Positions 1 to 4,578 of a stretch of DNA of 8,233 bases are shown here, one piece after another. The notes below the pieces were generated by a model. The model did no database searches. It was not told the origin of the DNA and worked only from the letters and a program-made list of their open reading frames with translations. Each line of letters begins with the position of its first letter. Position 1 is the stretch's first letter. Both the position numbers and the translations under genes were made by a program. This stretch comes from Alphaproteobacteria bacterium (GTDB taxonomy: Bacteria > Pseudomonadota > Alphaproteobacteria > Micavibrionales > Micavibrionaceae): contig DAOWDF010000073.1 in the NCBI GenBank assembly GCA_030639165.1, positions 1 to 8,233 of the forward strand, read 5' to 3'.

Positions 1-30
1 ACGTGTAGGAATTAAGTGAATATATTACGT

Positions 31-264
31 TTATGAGTTTGCTTTAATAAAGTTAACAGCATCACCAACAGTTTGGATATCTTTTGCTGCATCATCAGGA
101 ATATCAACACTGAATTCTTCTTCAAATGCCATTACCAATTCAACTGTATCAAGAGAGTCAGCGCCTAGATCATCAATAAAGCTTGCTGCTTCAACAACTT
201 TACCATCTTCAACACCTAAATGTTCAATTACTATTTTCTTAACGCGATCTGCTATATCACTCAT
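31..264 (-). CDS. acpP: Acyl carrier protein
   Basis: This is the 77-residue acyl carrier protein that carries growing acyl chains as phosphopantetheine thioesters in cytoplasmic type II fatty acid synthesis. The attachment motif GADSLD is present with the modified serine at residue 37, followed by the conserved helix II stretch VELVMAFEEEF and the IPDDAA segment. Length and sequence match alphaproteobacterial AcpP closely. Two ATG codons lie in tandem. The second (ending at 264) is preferred because it gives the family start MSDIADRV and puts the AAGGA Shine-Dalgarno 7 nt upstream, against 4 nt for the first ATG. The gene stands alone in the visible sequence; only 30 bp downstream are shown, so a usual fabF neighbour cannot be confirmed. 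It is divergent from the dsb-like gene. Confidence 0.97.
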   Translation of the reverse strand: MSDIADRVKKIVIEHLGVEDGKVVEAASFIDDLGADSLDTVELVMAFEEEFSVDIPDDAAKDIQTVGDAVNFIKANS

Positions 265-323
265 CATTAATTCCTTATCTTACTTAATTAAACTTGTTTT
301 TAAATCATATAGAACGATAAAGC

Positions 324-352
324 ATATTACTAGCCCTAACACTCATTCGCAA
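324..352 (-). promoter_or_regulatory. Candidate sigma70-type promoter of acpP
   Basis: On the minus strand TTGCGA (347-352) and TAATAT (324-329) are separated by exactly 17 bp, each matching 4 of 6 consensus positions. They lie about 60 bp upstream of the acpP start. Nothing else in the 229-bp divergent gap is a better candidate for this direction. The call rests on consensus matching by eye in AT-rich DNA, so chance matches are possible. Confidence 0.38.
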
Positions 353-413
353 CGATTTAACATAGGGAGATATAAATATAAAGCGATTTCTGGATTAATT
401 TAACACTTAACAC

Positions 414-422
414 TGTGGATAA
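414..422. promoter_or_regulatory. Perfect DnaA-box sequence in the acpP/dsb gap
   Basis: TGTGGATAA is the exact reverse complement of the E. coli consensus DnaA box TTATCCACA. It lies about 72 bp upstream of the dsb-like start and overlaps GATAAT (418-423), a possible -10 element for that gene with a weak TTAATT -35 at 395-400 (17-bp spacer). A single box is not an origin; it could allow DnaA control of the promoter or be chance. Confidence 0.35.
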
Positions 423-493
423 TATTTTCATTGTATATATCACCTTCATATAGTATTTTCAGCTTCACACATTTTGGAAAGGCTAGCATCCCC

Positions 494-1366
494 ATGGCAC
501 AAAAAATTACCCTAAAGCAAACGCTTTTATCTTTTATAGGATCATGCTGCCTTATATCTCCAGCAACATCACATGCCCAAGACGATACAATATTACCTAA
601 CTTACCAGCGCCAATACAAAATCTTGCCAATGATGGTGCGCAAATCCGCTTCCTAGGAAAGGATCACGGCGTTGATGGCTGGATCGCAATTAAAAATGGT
701 CAAGAGCAATTCTTCTATGTATTGCCAAATGATGGCGGATTTATATCTGGCATTCTATTCGATGAAAAAGGAAAAGCCGTAACGGTCAATCAAGTTAGCC
801 GCCTGCGCTCGCAAAATGGTGGAGAAATTCTTGATGTATTGACCACAGATGCGCCGAAAGAAAAAATAACCGAGCTTACAGCAGCAGAAAAATACGAGTT
901 CAAAACCCCATCTGAACAATTATTCTCCGACGTAGAAAGCAGCAACTGGATATCAATAGGGCAAGCTGGAACCCCTGTATTCTACAGCTTTATTGACCCA
1001 CAATGCGGACACTGTCACTCAATGATGCGCGGACTAAAAGACCACATAAAATCAGGCAAGGTACAAGTACGCCTAATACCTGTTGGCCTAAGAGAAGAAA
1101 CACGCGCACAAGCCGCATTCCTACTAGCAACCCCCGCGCCAGAACAAGTATGGTGGCGCCATATGAGTGGTGATGAAAGCGCCCTGCCTGCCAAGAAAGA
1201 CCTCAACCAACAAGGCGTCCAAAAAAACATGTCTATTATGCAGTCGTGGAAACTTGATGCTACCCCATTCCTTGTCTATCGCGCAAAAAATAATAAAATA
1301 AAAATGGTTAGAGGCGAACCTACAGACATAGGCGCCCTAATAGAAGACCTAGGGGTGCGTAACTAA
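494..1366 (+). CDS. Exported DsbC/DsbG-like thioredoxin-fold disulfide protein
   Basis: This is a 290-residue predicted periplasmic thiol-disulfide oxidoreductase or isomerase. Residues 1-28 form a signal peptide with a likely cut after SHA (28). Residues about 35-150 form an N-terminal region of a kind that could dimerise, as in DsbC and DsbG. A thioredoxin-fold domain follows, with PQCGHCHSM around the CGHC active site (Cys171, Cys174) and ATP at 256-258 as the cis-proline segment. The mature protein has only these two cysteines, as expected of a catalyst rather than a substrate. The frame is open upstream to a TTG at 431, but the ATG at 494 gives a proper signal peptide and has GGAAAGG at 476-482 (11-nt spacing). 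It stands 178 bp before dotD in the same direction. DsbC-like proteins such as TrbB accompany IncI-type transfer systems, so a role in folding secretion-system parts is plausible. The exact subfamily is uncertain. Confidence 0.85.
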   Translation: MAQKITLKQTLLSFIGSCCLISPATSHAQDDTILPNLPAPIQNLANDGAQIRFLGKDHGVDGWIAIKNGQEQFFYVLPNDGGFISGILFDEKGKAVTVNQVSRLRSQNGGEILDVLTTDAPKEKITELTAAEKYEFKTPSEQLFSDVESSNWISIGQAGTPVFYSFIDPQCGHCHSMMRGLKDHIKSGKVQVRLIPVGLREETRAQAAFLLATPAPEQVWWRHMSGDESALPAKKDLNQQGVQKNMSIMQSWKLDATPFLVYRAKNNKIKMVRGEPTDIGALIEDLGVRN

Positions 1367-1390
1367 CACCCTAAAATAAAACGAAACAAT

Positions 1391-1430
1391 TAATTATTAG
1401 CTACGTCGCGTGGATATAATAAAATAATTA
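1391..1430. repeat. AT-rich inverted repeat between dsb-like gene and dotD
   Basis: TAATTATT (1391-1398) and AATAATTA (1423-1430) are perfect 8-bp inverted arms. Between them, off centre, is a second small stem, CTACG-TCG-CGTGG (1401-1413), with one T-G wobble. The structure starts 24 bp after the dsb stop codon. It has no T tract, so it is not a classical intrinsic terminator on either strand. It could stabilise the dsb mRNA end, act as an operator, or be chance in AT-rich DNA. Confidence 0.35.
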
Positions 1431-1441
1431 TAAAACCGCAC

Positions 1442-1471
1442 TTGACCTTTATTGTAATCTACGGTTATCCT
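1442..1471 (+). promoter_or_regulatory. Candidate promoter of the dotD operon
   Basis: TTGACC (1442-1447, 5 of 6 matches to the -35 consensus) and TATCCT (1466-1471, 4 of 6 to the -10) are 18 bp apart and lie about 75 bp before the dotD start. TTATCCTCA at 1465-1473 also matches the DnaA box in 8 of 9 positions. The candidate promoter before the TcpQ-like gene has the same -10 sequence. Confidence 0.35.
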
Positions 1472-1482
1472 CAATAGGCATA

Positions 1483-1500
1483 AGCATTTATTCTAATGCT
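1483..1500. repeat. Small hairpin in the dotD leader
   Basis: AGCATT (1483-1488) and AATGCT (1495-1500) are perfect 6-bp inverted arms with a 6-nt loop. They lie between the candidate promoter and the dotD ribosome binding site. No T tract follows, so termination is unlikely. A leader RNA stem or operator half-sites are possible. Confidence 0.3.
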
Positions 1501-1544
1501 CTTCACTAGACCAAGTCTGTCTTTCTTTGAGGTTCTTAAAAAAC

Positions 1545-2054
1545 ATGTCTCGTAATCTTCTTATCCTACCATTGTTGTTTGGACTTACTGCCGTTACAGG
1601 CTGTTCAGGAAATCCTGTTGCTTTTAGCAAAGGAAGCCCACAGATAGTCGCATCACCAGATACCGTATCATCTATGCTAGCGCAGTCAGCTGACCGCGCA
1701 TCATTAGCCCTTGAGGCACTTGCCGCAGTTGAGCGGGCAAAAGCACCAAGCGTATCAATGTCATCTATAGATAACGTACCAACGGAATTACGCCGCACAA
1801 TAACAGTAAACTGGGTTGGCCCAATAGCCCCTATAGCAAAAACATTATCTGATAGAGCCGGCTATGGATTTATCATACTAGGCAATGAGCCTGCTGTTCC
1901 AGCCGTTGTCTCTATTGACGCAGAAAATACGCGCGTTATCGATGTATTACGTGATATTGGATTACAACTTGGTATGCGCGGAGACATAAAAGTTGATGCC
2001 AGCTCAAAAATGATAGAGATCTATTATGCCCCTAATGCAGGCCTTGGTGGCTAA
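1545..2054 (+). CDS. dotD: DotD/TraH-like outer-membrane lipoprotein of a type IVB secretion system
   Basis: This 169-residue lipoprotein is the first of the dotD-dotC-dotB-icmT set. Residues 1-19 are a lipoprotein signal with lipobox VTGC, giving lipidated Cys20. The next residue is Ser, not Asp, which fits sorting to the outer membrane. Residues about 25-75 are an alanine- and serine-rich helical linker. Residues about 84-161 resemble the small N0/STN-like domain known from Legionella DotD and secretins: TVNW near 87-90, then alternating hydrophobics, RVIDVLRDIGLQLG at 130-143 and a final strand MIEIYY. In Legionella, DotD and DotC place DotH in the outer membrane to form the core complex. 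The start is the ATG at 1545; GAGG at 1529-1532 is the only plausible Shine-Dalgarno but is 12 nt away. An upstream in-frame TTG (1527) lies on that site and would lengthen the signal needlessly. Gene order supports the call more than the weak sequence identity typical of this family. Confidence 0.85.
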   Translation: MSRNLLILPLLFGLTAVTGCSGNPVAFSKGSPQIVASPDTVSSMLAQSADRASLALEALAAVERAKAPSVSMSSIDNVPTELRRTITVNWVGPIAPIAKTLSDRAGYGFIILGNEPAVPAVVSIDAENTRVIDVLRDIGLQLGMRGDIKVDASSKMIEIYYAPNAGLGG

Positions 2055-2069
2055 GAGAGGTTCTTCAAC

Positions 2070-2930
2070 ATGCGTTTTCTTCTAACAACCAGCATTTGTG
2101 CAATAATAGGAGCATCAGGCTTCCTTCTTTCTGCTAATGCCGCAAATGCCGCTCTGCCAGCAGACAGGGAAACACCCCTTAGCACCTCCGAAGAAGAGCC
2201 TGTAAGAATGTCCGACCTTGTAGGATATGAAGCAGTTAACCACATCGAAGATACAGGGCTGCCGTTTGACATACGTAAAGAAGCCATAACAGAGGCTGCA
2301 ATTTCATTTGGCGCGCGTGGCGGTCTTGCAAAACGCACATTTGAAATCAGAAAAGAACTGGATGTTAGATCTAGATACTTAAATAAAATATTTAATTTCT
2401 CACAGCTTTTGATTGCTGCGCCATCGGGCTTACTGATAGAGCCGCCTATTGTTACCGAGTCAATGAGCTCTATGTTAATAGATATTGATGGGCAAACCGC
2501 TGCTGTTTCCGATAAAATTTATAATATAATACGTAACGCCCGCATAGTATCAGCTCCTAAAACATGGCACATATATCTCGAGCGTGAATGGGGAGAGGTT
2601 ATGCCTCCACCTGATATATTAGTTCCTCAAAATAATGAAGAACGTGCAGTTTGGGCCAAGAATGTCAGAAATGGCTGGGAACACGGCTATGAACAAGCTA
2701 ATGAAATATTCAAGGATGATCTTGCAAGATTAGAATCAGATTTTCAGGGCATGATCAGATACCGCATGCTGCTTACCCAAGGCATGATATCACCACCTTA
2801 TGCACTTCAAGTTGATCGCGGCATCACTGGTGGTGGCGATGAAATGCATATTGGTGATCGCGCCGTTCAAATAACGGGTGTCCCTGAGCTTATAACAGGA
2901 GCAGATACATGGCAGCCCGCAAGCCGGTAA
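2070..2930 (+). CDS. dotC: DotC/TraI-like type IVB secretion protein
   Basis: This 286-residue protein shows the DotC signature. It has EAITEAAISFGARGG at 71-85, KIFNFSQLL at 106-114, a central region with RNARIVSAPKTWHIYL (155-170), GWEHGYEQANEIF near 202-214, the QGMIRYRMLLTQGMISPPY block at 226-244, and a GITGGGDEMHIGDRAVQITGVPEL end. DotC works with DotD in the periplasm and outer membrane to build the secretion channel. Residues 1-27 form a signal peptide cut after ANA (24 or 27). The only cysteine, Cys10, sits in TTSIC before most of the hydrophobic core and is not a lipobox, unlike Legionella DotC, which is a lipoprotein. The start is supported by GAGAGG at 2055-2060 with 9-nt spacing. 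The gene begins 15 bp after the dotD stop and overlaps dotB by 22 bp, so the three are almost certainly cotranscribed. Confidence 0.92.
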   Translation: MRFLLTTSICAIIGASGFLLSANAANAALPADRETPLSTSEEEPVRMSDLVGYEAVNHIEDTGLPFDIRKEAITEAAISFGARGGLAKRTFEIRKELDVRSRYLNKIFNFSQLLIAAPSGLLIEPPIVTESMSSMLIDIDGQTAAVSDKIYNIIRNARIVSAPKTWHIYLEREWGEVMPPPDILVPQNNEERAVWAKNVRNGWEHGYEQANEIFKDDLARLESDFQGMIRYRMLLTQGMISPPYALQVDRGITGGGDEMHIGDRAVQITGVPELITGADTWQPASR

Positions 2931-4066
2931 GCCTTGTTAAAGCGGAAGATTCTCACGCTAAAACCTGGCCAGATGAACCTCACAGATTTGCAGCAGAGCA
3001 TGTTGACACTTTCCTTTTATGGTGTGTTAAGCAAAACTCATCTGATGTAACCATACAAAGCGAACGCCCAGTATATAATGAAATTTCTGGGCATCTATAT
3101 CCCGGAACATACCGACCTCTTGACGCGGCCGATATGTCTGTCTTTCTTGAAAAAATATATGGGCCAGAAGCTTGGGCAAGGCTTGCCTCCGCAAAAGACC
3201 TTGATGTTTCCTATGAAATAAGGCCCGATCGCTATACACGCATTCGCTTTCGTGTAAACATCACCGCCATACTTTCCAAAGGCCGTGATGGCGCACAAAT
3301 AACTATGCGTGTATTGCCCAGCGAGCCGCCCACCATGGAAGAACTCGGCATTGAGGAAGAAATAAAGGAATGCTGGTCTCCACGCCAAGGGCTAATAATT
3401 GTTACAGGCCCTACCGGATCTGGTAAAACAACCTTACTCGCAGCGGGTAACCGCATGATTTTAGAACGCCCGCGTGGCTGTGGCAAAATGCTTACCTACG
3501 AAGCCCCTATTGAATATGTTTATGATAACATACACAGCCCAAGATCACTGGTTTCACAATCTGAAATACCCCGACACTTACCTGATTTTGCTCACGGAGT
3601 AAGAAACGCGTTGAGACGTAAACCAGAAGTTATTCTTGTTGGAGAATCTCGAGACCGTGAGACAATCAACGCTTCTATTGAGGCCGCACAAACTGGACAT
3701 ACAGTATATACAACAGTGCATACACTCGGCGTTGCCAACACAATCCAGCGCCTTTTATCAACCTACGAGATGGAAGAGCGAGAAGAGCGCGCATTAGCAT
3801 TAATTGAAACACTACGCCTTGTTGTAACTCAAGCACTAGTAGAACGCATCGGCGGCGGCAGATGTGGCGTTCGCGAATGGATGAAATTCCCAGATGAAGT
3901 ACGTGAAAAATTAATGGATATGCACTTCACCAAATGGCAAAATGAAATACAACGTATGATACCGCAATATGGCCAGAACATGGGGCGCTCCGCAGAGATT
4001 GCCTTTGAAGGCGGGCTAATTGATAGGCATAACTATCTCGCGCTATCTTCCAGCACAGGGCAATAG
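2909..4066 (+). CDS. dotB: DotB/TraJ-family secretion ATPase
   Basis: This 385-residue cytoplasmic AAA+ ATPase is of the VirB11/PilT superfamily, DotB branch, and powers type IVB secretion as a hexamer at the inner membrane. Residues 28-140 form the N-terminal domain (SSDVTIQSERP at 44-54; RIRFRVN at 111-117). Walker A GPTGSGKT is at 167-174, the Asp-box region LTYEAPIEYVYD at 195-206, the Walker B-type stretch EVILVGESRDRET at 240-252, and the His box TGHTVYTTVHT at 262-272. A C-terminal region to 385 completes a length close to Legionella DotB. All expected nucleotide-binding residues are present, so the protein should be active. AGGAG at 2897-2901, 7 nt before the ATG, lies inside the end of dotC. 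The 22-bp overlap suggests translational coupling. Two adenines of the His-box region aside, nothing is unusual; assignment to DotB rather than PilT rests on the GESRDRET stretch and on the neighbours. Confidence 0.96.
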   Translation: MAARKPVSLVKAEDSHAKTWPDEPHRFAAEHVDTFLLWCVKQNSSDVTIQSERPVYNEISGHLYPGTYRPLDAADMSVFLEKIYGPEAWARLASAKDLDVSYEIRPDRYTRIRFRVNITAILSKGRDGAQITMRVLPSEPPTMEELGIEEEIKECWSPRQGLIIVTGPTGSGKTTLLAAGNRMILERPRGCGKMLTYEAPIEYVYDNIHSPRSLVSQSEIPRHLPDFAHGVRNALRRKPEVILVGESRDRETINASIEAAQTGHTVYTTVHTLGVANTIQRLLSTYEMEEREERALALIETLRLVVTQALVERIGGGRCGVREWMKFPDEVREKLMDMHFTKWQNEIQRMIPQYGQNMGRSAEIAFEGGLIDRHNYLALSSSTGQ

Positions 4067-4090
4067 AATTAATTATAATTTAATGCTAGA

Positions 4091-4105
4091 CTTGTAAGAT
4101 ACAAG
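4091..4105. repeat. Short hairpin between dotB and icmT
   Basis: CTTGTA (4091-4096) and TACAAG (4100-4105) are perfect 6-bp inverted arms around a 3-nt AGA loop, in the 66-bp gap between dotB and icmT. A purine-rich run follows rather than a T tract, so it is not an intrinsic terminator. It could be an mRNA processing or stabilising stem that sets icmT levels apart from dotB. Confidence 0.3.
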
Positions 4106-4132
4106 GCCAAGAAAAATAAACAGGAATATAAC

Positions 4133-4429
4133 ATGAAAGAGTTAGACAATTTAGAAGCCAAGATGAATTGGCATTGGCGCGACACAATGCGTACAATTCG
4201 CTTTCTCGGCTTCGATGCTCGCGTAGCCTTTCTTATACCTGTCTGGCTCCTTTATTTAAGGTGGTCAACTCTTATATTATCATTCCTTATATTCTATATT
4301 TTTAAATTCCTTGAGAATAAAGGCCTAACTTTTCCCGCTGCCATACGTGCATTACGATGCTGGATAATAGGAAGAGACAGACCTGGAAAGATCAGTGTAA
4401 ATAACCACAAATTTATAGATTACGGCTAA
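4133..4429 (+). CDS. icmT: IcmT/TraK-like small inner-membrane secretion protein
   Basis: This 98-residue protein has the IcmT pattern: an N-terminal HWRDTMRTIRFLGFDAR stretch (14-30) with the conserved HWR and DAR elements, two adjacent hydrophobic segments (about 31-42 and 45-60), then FLENKGLTFPAAIRALR (59-75) and a basic tail. It should be an inner-membrane component of the type IVB machine. In Legionella IcmT is needed for effector export and has been linked to pore formation and egress. The first ATG is chosen because AGGA at 4122-4125 is 7 nt upstream; a second ATG at codon 11 lacks such a site. It follows dotB by 66 bp in the same direction. This matches R64, where traK follows traJ, and differs from Legionella, where icmT is not next to dotB. 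Confidence 0.88.
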   Translation: MKELDNLEAKMNWHWRDTMRTIRFLGFDARVAFLIPVWLLYLRWSTLILSFLIFYIFKFLENKGLTFPAAIRALRCWIIGRDRPGKISVNNHKFIDYG

Positions 4430-4462
4430 TATTTAACTATCACAGACTAATGTAGTTAATAC

Positions 4463-4491
4463 TTGAATTATAACAATTGCAGATATATCCT
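4463..4491 (+). promoter_or_regulatory. Candidate promoter of the TcpQ-like gene
   Basis: TTGAAT (4463-4468) and TATCCT (4486-4491) are separated by 17 bp in the 149-bp gap after icmT. The same -10 sequence appears in the candidate dotD promoter. A perfect TATAAT at 4544-4549, only 30 bp before the start codon, is an alternative -10 but has no evident -35. Either would let this gene be expressed apart from the dot operon. Confidence 0.33.
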
Positions 4492-4506
4492 ATACATACA
4501 TAGGAT
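4487..4506. promoter_or_regulatory. Perfect 7-bp dyad, candidate operator
   Basis: ATCCTAT (4487-4493) and ATAGGAT (4500-4506) are exact inverted arms around ACATAC. The left arm overlaps the candidate -10 TATCCT (4486-4491), where a bound dimeric regulator would block transcription. The lack of any T tract argues against a terminator. Function is inferred from symmetry and position only. Confidence 0.42.
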
Positions 4507-4578
4507 TCGTTTGCATATCCCACTAATAGTTCTTCTGCGTTTATATAATCATTAATTCTAGTTCAGGAATGAGAAAAA

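Noticed and set aside
265..267. First of two tandem ATG codons of acpP as start
   Set aside because: Spacing to AAGGA is only 4 nt and the extra Met is absent from the usual AcpP start; the second ATG fits better.
431..493. Upstream TTG start for the dsb-like gene
   Set aside because: It would put 21 residues before a normal signal peptide and lies at the candidate promoter; the ATG at 494 has a Shine-Dalgarno.
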